From positions 558,001-622,000 of the forward strand of contig CP045205.1 of NCBI GenBank assembly GCA_009363175.1: 64,000 nucleotides of DNA, in the 5' to 3' direction. Shown here piece after piece: positions 1 through 8,692 of the stretch. The position numbers and the translations under genes were made by a program. Position 1 is the stretch's first letter. Every line of letters starts with the position of its first letter. Source of the DNA: Citrobacter telavivensis (GTDB lineage: Bacteria > Pseudomonadota > Gammaproteobacteria > Enterobacterales > Enterobacteriaceae). Below the pieces are notes generated by a model. It was not told where the DNA came from. It saw only the letters and a program-made list of their open reading frames with translations, and ran no database searches.

Positions 1-601
1 CGGTACGGATGTAGGCCTGTTCCGCCAGACGTAATACTTCCGGATGACGCGGAGTCACCTCCAGCAGTTTGTCCACGCCGTGGCGCGCGGCATGATTCTC
101 GTTGCGCGCCAGTTGCAGGCGGACACGTGAAATCTCAACCGGGATCGTGTCGTTACCGGCGAGTTCTGCCGCACGTTCCAGATGCTGGTTCGCACGGGCT
201 TCATCGCCGCGCTGTTGCGCCGCTTCTGCGGCGAGCAGGTAGTTCACCACCGGCTGCTCAGCATGATCGGCATTTTTTGCCATTAGCTTCTCAACCTGCT
301 GATAGTCACCTTCCGCCAGTTTCAACAGCGCCTGTTCGGTCTGTTTGCGGGCGCGACGACGTTTACGGCCAACAAACCAACCGCGCGTATGTGCGCCGGT
401 ACGGAAGATGCGGCGTAACAACCACTCAATGGCAAACAGGACGACCATCGCCAGGATCAGGATGATGACCAGTCCTGTTACGCTGGTTTCAATGTTGTAC
501 GTGTCGGTCTGGATCAGGACGTAACCCTGATGACCGGCAATCATCGGGCCGATCACGATACCCGCGATCAGCAGCACAAAGAGCAATAATACTTTTAGCA
601 T
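1..601 (-). CDS. hemY: HemY, TPR-containing inner-membrane heme-biosynthesis protein (5' part only)
   Basis: Only the first 200 or so codons lie in the window; E. coli HemY has 398 residues. The visible N terminus starts MLKVLLLFVLLIAG and shows two hydrophobic segments (about residues 1-20 and 43-62) followed by the basic cytoplasmic stretch GRKRRRARK and the start of the helical TPR-like region. It is the last gene of the hemCDXY operon. The ATG at 601 matches the E. coli start; an ATG at 604 overlaps the hemX stop (TAATGATG). This is the enterobacterial HemY of unclear biochemical role, not the Bacillus-type protoporphyrinogen oxidase that shares the name. Confidence 0.95.
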   Translation of the reverse strand, partial: MLKVLLLFVLLIAGIVIGPMIAGHQGYVLIQTDTYNIETSVTGLVIILILAMVVLFAIEWLLRRIFRTGAHTRGWFVGRKRRRARKQTEQALLKLAEGDYQQVEKLMAKNADHAEQPVVNYLLAAEAAQQRGDEARANQHLERAAELAGNDTIPVEISRVRLQLARNENHAARHGVDKLLEVTPRHPEVLRLAEQAYIRT

Positions 602-603
602 CA

Positions 604-1794
604 TTATTCTCCTTGCGGCACGGCTGCCGGGGCTTCTGCCTGCGGTGCTTCAGGCGCAGGGACGGGCGCCGCTTCAGACGGTGCGGCAGCCGGTTGTGCC
701 AGCAGGTTGCGTACGCGGGTTTGCATCAGTTTTTCGAGGATCGCCTGGCTTTGCAGCGTTTCCGGTACGTTCATCGTGATGCTCTGCTGGCTTAGCTTGT
801 CCACTTCCTCAAGGAACGCTTTCGTCGTGGCGTCGTCGGTATCGTAGTAAGCACGTACCCAGGTGGAGACGTTATCCAGCGCCTGACGGTAGGTCTCTTC
901 CTGATGGCGCGGCACTGCCTGTGCGGCAACCAGCAGACGAGAGCGGATATTTTCCCGCAGATAAACATCCTGATTCGGCGCTAACAGCGGGACGGCGGTA
1001 TCATCGCGACGACGGATGGTGATAAAGCTGTCCATAAAGTTCTGCCAGCTTTTTTGCAGATTGACGCGCCACTCGCTGATCGAACTGGAAAGCTCAGGGC
1101 TGTCGGAGTCCATCGGCGAACCGTCGCTGTCGTTGTCTGCCAGACGCAGGTTATCTATCTGGTTAGAGAGCTGGTTAATTTTCAGGATGATGCCGTCGTA
1201 ATCGACCTGAGCCACAGAGGAAAGGCTGGCGATATCATCGGTGATTGCCCGGCGCGCGGTAATCAGGCTGGGATCGTTCATGTCCGCGAGGCTCGCATCA
1301 GCACTCTTGAGCAGCGCGGCCGCCGTCGTGACATCCTGATCGCTCCACAGCTTACGCCCGGCCAGTTTGACCAGGAAATCGGCCTGCGCGAGCAGCCAGG
1401 TTTTGGCATCGCTGCCGGAGATGGTGGCGACTTTCTGTTGGACTTCATCCAACTGTTTCGCCAGCTCAGTTTGCTGACGGTTGGCCTGCTCCAGTTGTGC
1501 TGCCTGCTGTTTAATGACGCCTTCCAGTTCCGCTTTTTGGCTTTCCTGCGCTTTTTGCAGCGCGGTCAGTTGATTAGCCAGCGCATCGCTGGTTGCGGTC
1601 TGCGTGGTCGCCTGTTGTTTTCCCCAGCCATAGAGCCCAACACCTGCGGCCAGCGCAATGGCAATCGCCACCGCACTCAGTATCAGCGCAGTGCCGTTTT
1701 TACTCTTTTTTTCAGCAGTAGCTGGCTGTGGCTGAGTCTCCACGGCCTCCCTGGTCTCTTCAACCACGGCGGAGGATTTTTCTTGTTCCGTCAT
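604..1794 (-). CDS. hemX: HemX, inner-membrane protein of the hem operon
   Basis: This 396-residue protein has a short acidic N-terminal tail, one transmembrane segment at about residues 33-55 (LILSAVAIAIALAAGVGLYG), a long Gln/Ala-rich coiled coil (about 60-125), a conserved periplasmic domain and an Ala/Pro-rich tail. E. coli HemX is nearly the same length. It is the third gene of hemCDXY, 21 bp after hemD. Databases often label it uroporphyrinogen-III C-methyltransferase, but I see no SAM-binding methyltransferase motif, so that name is probably wrong for this family. Its real function is not established. A 252-codon frame on the opposite strand looks like a codon-bias shadow. Confidence 0.95.
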   Translation of the reverse strand: MTEQEKSSAVVEETREAVETQPQPATAEKKSKNGTALILSAVAIAIALAAGVGLYGWGKQQATTQTATSDALANQLTALQKAQESQKAELEGVIKQQAAQLEQANRQQTELAKQLDEVQQKVATISGSDAKTWLLAQADFLVKLAGRKLWSDQDVTTAAALLKSADASLADMNDPSLITARRAITDDIASLSSVAQVDYDGIILKINQLSNQIDNLRLADNDSDGSPMDSDSPELSSSISEWRVNLQKSWQNFMDSFITIRRRDDTAVPLLAPNQDVYLRENIRSRLLVAAQAVPRHQEETYRQALDNVSTWVRAYYDTDDATTKAFLEEVDKLSQQSITMNVPETLQSQAILEKLMQTRVRNLLAQPAAAPSEAAPVPAPEAPQAEAPAAVPQGE

Positions 1795-1815
1795 TATGGC
1801 TTCCCATTATGAGAG

Positions 1816-2556
1816 TTATTGTAATGCGCGCAGTAGCGCATCGTTGTCGGCGTTATCAGCGACCTTAATATCTTGCCAGCCCAGTTCCCGGGCGAGGTGC
1901 GCCAGACGCTCGCTGACGACGATAAGCCGACAGCGTAGTAACCAGTTTTCACGATACCACTGCGGGATCAGCGCGTTGAGCTGTTGCAGCATTTCCCCGC
2001 TGGTGACCACTACCGTTGTCACGCCGCGCGACTGCCAGCGCATCGCTTCCTGTGCTCCATCGTAATGTTTAGCACTACGTTGATAACATTCATAAAACGT
2101 GACATCAGCGCCGCGTGCCGTTAGGGTTTCACCTAACAGCTCGCGACCGCCGTTGCCGCGTAAAATCAGCGCACGTTTGCCCGCAATATTTTGTAATTCA
2201 GGTAATTGTAGCAAGACTTCGCTGATTTCCCGATCCAGCGGATAGCGAATGTCGTATCCGCTGACGGTATGCAGTGCCAGAGCGGTCGTGCGACCAATGG
2301 CAAAATAGCGCGCGGCGGCGGGCCACTTCAGCCCTTCACGTTCCAGTTGCGCATGGGCAAAAGAGACCGCGTGCTGTGATAACACAAAGAGCAGATCGTT
2401 ATCGGTGATCGCCGAAAACGCCCCGGCCAGCCGCGATAAATCCCGACCCGGGGTAAATTCGATGAGCGGAAAACTCCAGGCCTCCTGCCCCAGTGTGCGC
2501 AGACGGCTCACTAACGCTTCCCCTGCGGGAGACGGGCGGGTGACCAGGATACTCAT
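1816..2556 (-). CDS. hemD: Uroporphyrinogen-III synthase
   Basis: HemD closes the linear hydroxymethylbilane made by HemC, inverting ring D, to give uroporphyrinogen III, the branch point for heme, siroheme and cobalamin. The 246-residue length equals E. coli HemD, and the N terminus (MSILVTRPSPAGEALVSRL) and the later block YECYQRS are typical of the family, which has two Rossmann-like lobes and few invariant residues. Its ATG overlaps the hemC stop in an ATGA arrangement (2553-2556), so translation is probably coupled to HemC, which makes an unstable product. Confidence 0.97.
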   Translation of the reverse strand: MSILVTRPSPAGEALVSRLRTLGQEAWSFPLIEFTPGRDLSRLAGAFSAITDNDLLFVLSQHAVSFAHAQLEREGLKWPAAARYFAIGRTTALALHTVSGYDIRYPLDREISEVLLQLPELQNIAGKRALILRGNGGRELLGETLTARGADVTFYECYQRSAKHYDGAQEAMRWQSRGVTTVVVTSGEMLQQLNALIPQWYRENWLLRCRLIVVSERLAHLARELGWQDIKVADNADNDALLRALQ

Positions 2557-3494
2557 GCGGGGGATTCTCCGTTATAGACCTCGGTCAGAATGGCGCGGGC
2601 ACCGTTATCCAGCAGCTCTTCGGCCAGTGAAATGCCCATCTGTTCCGCCTGTTCGGGCGAGCCACGGCGCTCTCCGCGTACCATTTGCGAACCGTCTGGC
2701 GAACCGACCAGCGCACGTAGCCAAATCTCACCGTTATTGAATTCAGCATAGCTGCCAATTGGCACCTGACAGCCTCCTTCCAGGCGGGTATTCATCGCGC
2801 GCTCGGCTTTGACGCGCAGTGCAGTGATTTCATCATTCAGCGGCGCCAGCAACGCCTGAGTCCGGCTGTCGTCGAGGCGGCATTCGATACCCACCGCGCC
2901 TTGTCCCACGGCCGGCAACGACACTTCTGGCGGTAGCGCAGTGCGAATACGTGATTCCAGCCCTAAGCGTTTTAAACCGGCAACGGCCAGGATAATGGCA
3001 TCGTAGTCGCCGTTATCCAGCTTGCTCAGGCGGGTTCCAACGTTGCCGCGCAGAGAACGGATGACGAGATCCGGACGGCGTTCAGCCAGTTGACACTGAC
3101 GGCGTAAACTGGAGGTTCCCACGATGCTGCCAGCAGGCAGTTCATCAAGGGTGTTGTAAGTGTTCGAGACAAAGGCGTCGCGCGGATCTTCGCGTTCGCA
3201 GATGGTGACCAGTCCCAGACCTTCCGGGAATTCGACCGGAACATCTTTCATCGAGTGCACCGCGATGTCGGCACGTTTTTCGAGCAGCGCAACTTCCAGC
3301 TCTTTTACGAACAAGCCTTTACCGCCTACTTTCGCCAGTGGGGTATCAAGAATTACGTCGCCACGCGTCACCATAGGCACCAGTTCCACGACCAGGCCGG
3401 GGTGGTTCGCCATCAGGGCGTCTTTGACATAATGTGCCTGCCAGAGCGCAAGGGGGCTTTGGCGTGTGGCAATTCTTAAAACATTGTCTAACAT
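2553..3494 (-). CDS. hemC: Porphobilinogen deaminase (hydroxymethylbilane synthase)
   Basis: HemC polymerises four porphobilinogen units into hydroxymethylbilane in the cytoplasm. The dipyrromethane cofactor attaches to Cys242, seen in EGGCQVPIG, and the catalytic Asp84 is in HSMKDVPVEFP. The basic substrate-binding motif GTSSLRRQCQL (127-137) is intact. I chose the ATG at 3494, which gives 313 residues as in E. coli (MLDNVLRIATRQSP); an in-frame ATG 15 bases upstream (3509) would add five residues. It is the first gene of hemCDXY and is transcribed divergently from cyaA. Confidence 0.97.
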   Translation of the reverse strand: MLDNVLRIATRQSPLALWQAHYVKDALMANHPGLVVELVPMVTRGDVILDTPLAKVGGKGLFVKELEVALLEKRADIAVHSMKDVPVEFPEGLGLVTICEREDPRDAFVSNTYNTLDELPAGSIVGTSSLRRQCQLAERRPDLVIRSLRGNVGTRLSKLDNGDYDAIILAVAGLKRLGLESRIRTALPPEVSLPAVGQGAVGIECRLDDSRTQALLAPLNDEITALRVKAERAMNTRLEGGCQVPIGSYAEFNNGEIWLRALVGSPDGSQMVRGERRGSPEQAEQMGISLAEELLDNGARAILTEVYNGESPA

Positions 3495-3884
3495 GCTTGT
3501 TACCGTCATTATCGTCCGTGGTTCATCCTAACATCCTTACAAGTGGGATGTCAGTGTTACGGTCAAAGGTAAGTCAAGGATAAGGCGCTGCGTTGCGGCT
3601 GGCACTATTTAATGACGAGGAACCGTCCGATCGTACCTCAGAATTTACGCGAAGCGATTAGTGCTACACTTGTATGTAGCGCATCTTTCTTTACGGTCAA
3701 TGAGCAAGGTGTTAAATTGATCACGTTTTAGACCATTTTTTCGACTGAACGCACAAAAAAAAGGTCGTAAAAGGTAACGGTTATTTTTGTCATTTGGTTT
3801 ATCCCGAATGGTGGTGGTTGTTGGTAAGCGGATCGCGCTGCGGCAATCGACAGCATGACGGGTAGCAACATCAGGCGATACGTC
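3495..3884. promoter_or_regulatory. Divergent hemC/cyaA regulatory region with CRP site
   Basis: This 390-base gap has no gene I can support; short frames here have no ribosome site or family resemblance. It must hold the promoters of the hem operon (leftward) and cyaA (rightward). At 3710-3725 is TGTTA-N6-TCACG, a good match to the CRP half sites TGTGA/TCACA, lying in the region where E. coli cyaA is repressed by CRP-cAMP. That gives feedback on cAMP synthesis. The CRP call rests on this sequence match and position; exact promoter positions were not assigned. Confidence 0.75.
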
Positions 3885-6431
3885 TTGTACCTCTATATTG
3901 AGACTCTGAAACAGAGGCTGGATGCCATTAATCAACTGCGTGTAGATCGCGCGCTTGCTGCCATGGGCCCTGCTTTCCAGCAGGTATACAGTCTTCTGCC
4001 GACATTATTGCACTATCACCATCCGCTGATGCCAGGGTACCTTGATGGTAACGTTCCCAGAGGCATTTGCTTCTACACGCCTGATGAAACCCAACGCCAC
4101 TATCTGAACGAACTGGAACTGTATCGCGGTCTGGCGCCGCAGGATCCGCCAAAAGGTGAACTGCCGATCACCGGCGTTTATTCCATGGGCAGCACCTCCT
4201 CTGTGGGACAAAGCTGTTCGTCGGATCTTGATATCTGGGTGTGCCACCAGTCCTGGCTCGACAGCGACGAACGGCAACTGCTGCAGCGTAAATGCAGCCT
4301 GCTGGAAAGCTGGGCTGCCTCGCTGGGAGTGGAAGTCAGCTTCTTCCTGATTGATGAAAACCGTTTCCGCCATAATGAAAGCGGCAGTCTGGGGGGTGAA
4401 GACTGTGGCTCGACGCAGCACATTCTGCTGCTGGATGAATTCTATCGTACCGCGGTGCGTCTTGCCGGTAAGCGTATTCTGTGGAATATGGTGCCGGGCG
4501 ATGAAGAAGAGCATTACGACGACTACGTCATGACGCTCTACGCCCAGGGCGTGCTCACGCCGAACGAATGGTTGGATCTGGGCGGCTTAAGCTCGCTCTC
4601 TGCTGAAGAGTACTTTGGCGCAAGCCTCTGGCAGCTGTATAAAAGTATCGATTCACCGTACAAAGCGGTGCTGAAAACGCTGCTGCTGGAAGCCTACTCC
4701 TGGGAATATCCCAATCCACGCCTGTTGGCGAAAGACATTAAACAGCGCCTGCATGATGGTGAGATCGTCTCGTTTGGTCTTGACCCATACTGCATGATGC
4801 TGGAACGCGTGACCGAATACCTCACGGCGATTGAAGACCCGACGCGCCTGGATTTGGTGCGCCGATGTTTCTATTTAAAAGTGTGTGAGAAACTGAGCCG
4901 CGAACGTGCCTGCGTGGGCTGGCGTCGTGAAGTGCTCAGTCAGTTAGTGAGTGAGTGGGGATGGGACGACGCCCGTCTGTCTATGCTCGACAACCGGGCG
5001 AACTGGAAGATCGATCAGGTGCGTGAAGCGCACAACGAACTGCTCGATGCCATGATGCAGAGCTACCGTAATCTGATCCGCTTTGCGCGTCGTAATAATC
5101 TCAGCGTCAGCGCCAGCCCGCAGGATATTGGCGTTCTGACCCGTAAGCTGTATGCCGCGTTTGAAGCGTTGCCGGGTAAAGTCACGCTGGTAAACCCGCA
5201 GATTTCACCGGACCTCTCCGAACCGAATTTAACGTTTATCCACGTTCCGCCGGGTCGTGCCAACCGTTCAGGTTGGTATCTCTACAACCGTGCGCCAAAC
5301 ATGGATTCCATCATCAGCCATCAGCCGCTGGAATATAACCGCTATTTGAATAAGTTGGTGGCCTGGGCGTGGTTTAACGGTCTGCTGACGTCGCGCACGC
5401 ATCTGTTTATTAAGGGCAATGGCATTGTCGATCTGCCGAAGTTGCAGGAGATGGTGGCCGATGTGTCGCACCACTTCCCGCTGCGCCTGCCTGCGCCGAC
5501 GCCGAAAGCGCTCTACAGCCCGTGTGAAATTCGCCATCTGGCGATTATCGTCAATCTCGAATATGACCCGACAGCGGCGTTCCGCAATCAGGTGGTCCAT
5601 TTTGACTTCCGTAAGCTGGATGTCTTCAGTTTTGGCGAAGAGCAGAATTGCCTGGTGGGCAGCGTAGATCTGCTGTATCGCAACTCGTGGAACGAAGTGC
5701 GAACGCTGCATTTCAACGGCGAACAGGCGATGATAGAAGCGCTGAAAACGATTCTGGGCAAAATGCACCAGGACGCCGCGCCACCCGATAGCGTAGAAGT
5801 GTTCTGCTACAGCCAGCATCTGCGCGGTTTGATTCGTACCCGCGTGCAGCAGTTGGTTTCAGAGTGCATCGAGCTGCGTCTCTCCAGTACCCGTCAGGAA
5901 ACAGGACGCTTTAAGGCGCTGCGCGTTTCCGGTCAAACCTGGGGTCTGTTCTTTGAACGCCTGAACGTGTCGGTACAGAAGCTGGAAAACGCCATCGAAT
6001 TCTACGGCGCGATATCGCATAACAAACTGCATGGTCTGTCCGTTCAGGTGGAGACCAATCAGGTGAAACTGCCGTCGGTCGTGGATGGTTTCGCCAGCGA
6101 GGGAATCATTCAGTTCTTCTTTGAAGAGACTGGCGATGAGAAGGGCTTTAACATCTACATTCTGGACGAGAGTAATCGTGCGGAAGTGTATCACCACTGC
6201 GAAGGCAGCAAAGAGGAGCTGGTGCGTGATGTCAGCCGTTTCTACTCCTCATCGCACGACCGCTTTACCTATGGCTCCAGCTTCATCAACTTCAACCTGC
6301 CGCAGTTCTATCAGATTGTGAACACGGAAGGGCGCGCACAGGTGATCCCGTTCCGCGCGCAGTCGCTTGGCAACGTTCCGCCAGCCAATCAGGATAACGA
6401 CACGCCGCAGTTGCAGCAGTATTTCTCGTAA
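3885..6431 (+). CDS. cyaA: Class I adenylate cyclase
   Basis: CyaA converts ATP to cAMP, the ligand of CRP. The start chosen is TTG at 3885, preceded by AGGCG, which gives 848 residues beginning (M)YLYIETLKQRLDAINQLR as in E. coli, where the weak TTG start limits expression. The catalytic half (about 1-450) carries GSTSSVGQSCSSDLDIW near residue 100, a nucleotidyltransferase-type motif of this class. The C-terminal half is the regulatory part that responds to glucose-PTS enzyme IIA. An upstream in-frame start at 3855 would add ten residues but lacks support. The gene is full length. Confidence 0.97.
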   Translation: MYLYIETLKQRLDAINQLRVDRALAAMGPAFQQVYSLLPTLLHYHHPLMPGYLDGNVPRGICFYTPDETQRHYLNELELYRGLAPQDPPKGELPITGVYSMGSTSSVGQSCSSDLDIWVCHQSWLDSDERQLLQRKCSLLESWAASLGVEVSFFLIDENRFRHNESGSLGGEDCGSTQHILLLDEFYRTAVRLAGKRILWNMVPGDEEEHYDDYVMTLYAQGVLTPNEWLDLGGLSSLSAEEYFGASLWQLYKSIDSPYKAVLKTLLLEAYSWEYPNPRLLAKDIKQRLHDGEIVSFGLDPYCMMLERVTEYLTAIEDPTRLDLVRRCFYLKVCEKLSRERACVGWRREVLSQLVSEWGWDDARLSMLDNRANWKIDQVREAHNELLDAMMQSYRNLIRFARRNNLSVSASPQDIGVLTRKLYAAFEALPGKVTLVNPQISPDLSEPNLTFIHVPPGRANRSGWYLYNRAPNMDSIISHQPLEYNRYLNKLVAWAWFNGLLTSRTHLFIKGNGIVDLPKLQEMVADVSHHFPLRLPAPTPKALYSPCEIRHLAIIVNLEYDPTAAFRNQVVHFDFRKLDVFSFGEEQNCLVGSVDLLYRNSWNEVRTLHFNGEQAMIEALKTILGKMHQDAAPPDSVEVFCYSQHLRGLIRTRVQQLVSECIELRLSSTRQETGRFKALRVSGQTWGLFFERLNVSVQKLENAIEFYGAISHNKLHGLSVQVETNQVKLPSVVDGFASEGIIQFFFEETGDEKGFNIYILDESNRAEVYHHCEGSKEELVRDVSRFYSSSHDRFTYGSSFINFNLPQFYQIVNTEGRAQVIPFRAQSLGNVPPANQDNDTPQLQQYFS

Positions 6432-6435
6432 TGGT

Positions 6436-6458
6436 TTTGCCGGATGCCATCCGGCAAA
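6436..6458. terminator. Bidirectional hairpin between cyaA and cyaY
   Basis: A perfect 10-bp inverted repeat, TTTGCCGGAT and ATCCGGCAAA, is separated by three bases and lies between the convergent cyaA and cyaY stop codons. It is flanked by T and A runs, so it could end transcription from both sides. Its core also resembles a REP unit. Confidence 0.6.
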
Positions 6459-6464
6459 TAAGAC

Positions 6465-6785
6465 TTAACGAAAGCTGACGTCTTCGCCCGCCTGGTGCGT
6501 AGCCGCCTGTTCCAGCAGATCCCAGAAGGTTTCCCCGCTTCGGTCACAAACCCATTCGTCGCCTTTCAGGTCGAAATGGTAGCCGCCCTGTTTGGTCGCC
6601 AGCCACACCTGGTGCAGCGGCTCCTGACGGTTGATAATGATTTTGCTGCCGTTTTCAAAGCTAATGGTCAGCACGCCGCCGTTGATTTCACAGTCGATAT
6701 CGCTGTCGCCATCCCAGTCGTCAAGACGCTCTTCGATGGTCATCCACAGGGTATCGGCCAGGCGATGAAATTCACTGTCGTTCAT
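6465..6785 (-). CDS. cyaY: Frataxin-like iron-binding protein CyaY
   Basis: CyaY binds iron and interacts with the cysteine desulfurase IscS, tuning Fe-S cluster assembly. The protein has 106 residues as in E. coli. The N-terminal helix is strongly acidic (DWDGDSDIDCEING), forming the iron-binding ridge, and the sheet carries conserved blocks PLHQVWLATKQGGYHF and GETFWDLL of the frataxin fold. It stands alone on the minus strand between cyaA and lptM and faces cyaA. Confidence 0.97.
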   Translation of the reverse strand: MNDSEFHRLADTLWMTIEERLDDWDGDSDIDCEINGGVLTISFENGSKIIINRQEPLHQVWLATKQGGYHFDLKGDEWVCDRSGETFWDLLEQAATHQAGEDVSFR

Positions 6786-6923
6786 TGTCGTTTCCCGTTT
6801 TTTCGTGATGGCGGCAGTATAACCTGAAACAAATCGCGTTGCAGATTACAGGCAAACTCTTGCTTTTACGCCTTCTCCTGCGATGATAGAAAACAGAAAG
6901 TATGAACTTACAGGCAATCCATA

Positions 6924-7127
6924 ATGAAAAACGTGTTTCAGGCACTCGCTGTTCTTCTCACTCTGTTCAGCCTGACGGGGTGTGGCCTCAAAGGGCCACT
7001 CTACTTCCCACCGGCTGATAAAACCGCACCGCCGCCGACTAAACCGGTTGATACACAAACGCAATCAACTCAGCCCGAACAAAACGATCGTGCTACGGGA
7101 GATGGGCCTTCCCAGGTGAACTACTGA
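6924..7127 (+). CDS. lptM: Small outer-membrane lipoprotein LptM (YifL)
   Basis: This 67-residue lipoprotein has a signal peptide ending in the lipobox LTGC, with lipidated Cys20, followed by the conserved GLKGPLYFPP. The rest is a Pro/Thr/Gln-rich, probably disordered tail. In E. coli LptM (formerly YifL) associates with the LptD-LptE lipopolysaccharide translocon and helps its oxidative maturation. It is the first gene of the lptM-dapF-yigA-xerC-yigB cluster, with dapF starting 36 bases after its stop. Identification rests on the motif, length and position. Confidence 0.95.
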   Translation: MKNVFQALAVLLTLFSLTGCGLKGPLYFPPADKTAPPPTKPVDTQTQSTQPEQNDRATGDGPSQVNY

Positions 7128-7163
7128 CGGTGTGTTTCTGTACCCGCGTGAACGGAGTGAACA

Positions 7164-7988
7164 ATGCAATTCTCTAAAATGCATGGCCTTGGCAACGATT
7201 TTATGGTCGTCGACGCGGTAACGCAGAATGTCTTTTTTTCGCCAGAATTGATCCGTCGCTTATCAGACAGACATCTGGGGGTGGGATTTGATCAACTGCT
7301 GGTGGTTGAACCTCCGTACGATCCTGAGCTGGATTTTCATTACCGCATTTTTAATGCCGACGGCAGCGAAGTGTCGCAATGCGGCAATGGCGCGCGCTGC
7401 TTTGCCCGTTTTGTGCGCCTCAAAGGGTTAACCAACAAACGTGACATTCGCGTCAGCACGGCGAATGGGCGGATGGTGCTGAGCGTGACGGACGATGAAC
7501 TGGTGCGCGTCAACATGGGCGAACCCAACTTTGAACCGTCGCAGGTGCCTTTTCGCGCTAACAAAGCGGAAAAGACCTATATTATGCGAGCAGCGGAACA
7601 AACAATATTGTGCGGTGTGGTTTCAATGGGCAACCCGCACTGCGTGATTCAGGTCGATGATGTCGACACGGCGACTGTGGAAACGCTGGGACCGGTTCTG
7701 GAAAGCCACGAACGTTTTCCTGAACGGGCAAATATTGGTTTTATGCAGGTCGTGAAGCGCGAGCATATTCGTTTACGCGTTTATGAGCGCGGTGCGGGAG
7801 AGACGCAGGCTTGTGGGAGCGGCGCATGCGCGGCCGTCGCCGTCGGCATCCAACAAGGTTTGCTGGCGGAAGAAGTCCGCGTGGAATTACCTGGCGGTCG
7901 CCTTGATATCGCCTGGAAAGGCCCGGGTCATCCGTTATACATGACTGGCCCGGCGGCACATGTCTATGACGGGTTTATCCATCTATGA
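7164..7988 (+). CDS. dapF: Diaminopimelate epimerase
   Basis: DapF interconverts LL- and meso-diaminopimelate for lysine and peptidoglycan synthesis, using two cysteines as acid and base without a cofactor. Both are present: Cys73 in SQCGNGARC and Cys217 in ACGSGAC. The 274-residue length is standard. Its TGA overlaps the yigA ATG (ATGA at 7985-7988), implying coupled translation down the cluster. Confidence 0.98.
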   Translation: MQFSKMHGLGNDFMVVDAVTQNVFFSPELIRRLSDRHLGVGFDQLLVVEPPYDPELDFHYRIFNADGSEVSQCGNGARCFARFVRLKGLTNKRDIRVSTANGRMVLSVTDDELVRVNMGEPNFEPSQVPFRANKAEKTYIMRAAEQTILCGVVSMGNPHCVIQVDDVDTATVETLGPVLESHERFPERANIGFMQVVKREHIRLRVYERGAGETQACGSGACAAVAVGIQQGLLAEEVRVELPGGRLDIAWKGPGHPLYMTGPAAHVYDGFIHL

Positions 7989-8692
7989 AGCAACCAGGGG
8001 AAGAACTACAGGAAACGCTTACGGAACTCGATGACCGGGCGGTCGTCGACTATCTGCAGAAAAACCCTGAGTTTTTTATCCGCAACGCGCATGCTGTGGA
8101 AGCCATGCGGGTGCCGCACCCGGTGCGGGGCACCGTCTCGCTCGTCGAGTGGCATATGGCCCGCGCGCGCAACCACATCAACGTCCTTGAAGAAAACATG
8201 TCGTTGTTGATGGCGCAGGCGAATGCGAACGAAAGCCTGTTTTATCGCCTGCTGCATTTGCAGGGACGTCTGGTCGCAGCCACCAGCCTTGATGATATGC
8301 TGATGCGCTTTCATCGCTGGGCGCGTGAACTGGGCCTTGCCGGTGCGACGGTGCGTCTGTTTCCCGATCGCTGGCGTCTCGGCGCGCCGTCGAGCTATAC
8401 CCATCTGGCGTTAAGCCGTCAGGCCTTCGAACCGCTGCGGATACAGCGGCTGGGGCAGGAACAGCACTATCTGGGCACCCTGAATGGTCCGGAACTGCTG
8501 GTGGTGCTTCCCGAGGCGAAGGCGATTGGTTCGGTGGCGATGTCGATGCTGGGACGTGACGGCGATCTGGGCGTCATTCTGTTCAGCAGTCGCGATATGC
8601 ATCACTATCAGGCGGGCCAGGGAACGCAACTCTTGCATGAAATTGCGCTGATGATGCCGGATCTGCTGGAGCGCTGGATTGAACGTGTATGA
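7985..8692 (+). CDS. yigA: DUF484 family protein YigA
   Basis: This 235-residue cytoplasmic protein belongs to the DUF484 family, whose C-terminal half is GAF-like. The N terminus (VVDYLQKNPEFFIRNAHAVEAMRVPHP) and the block HMARARNHINVLEENMS, a probable helix or coiled coil, are typical. Its function is unknown; the gene is almost always found between dapF and xerC in enterics. It overlaps both neighbours by four bases, so it is made together with them. I infer only a link to the operon, not a role. Confidence 0.93.
   Translation: MKQPGEELQETLTELDDRAVVDYLQKNPEFFIRNAHAVEAMRVPHPVRGTVSLVEWHMARARNHINVLEENMSLLMAQANANESLFYRLLHLQGRLVAATSLDDMLMRFHRWARELGLAGATVRLFPDRWRLGAPSSYTHLALSRQAFEPLRIQRLGQEQHYLGTLNGPELLVVLPEAKAIGSVAMSMLGRDGDLGVILFSSRDMHHYQAGQGTQLLHEIALMMPDLLERWIERV

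Noticed and set aside
1054..1812. A 252-codon frame antisense to hemX
   Set aside because: Low-complexity translation of the reverse of a Gln/Ala-rich coiled coil; no start signal or family resemblance.
3645..3935. A 96-codon minus-strand frame in the hemC-cyaA gap
   Set aside because: It crosses the cyaA promoter and start, has no ribosome site and resembles nothing known.
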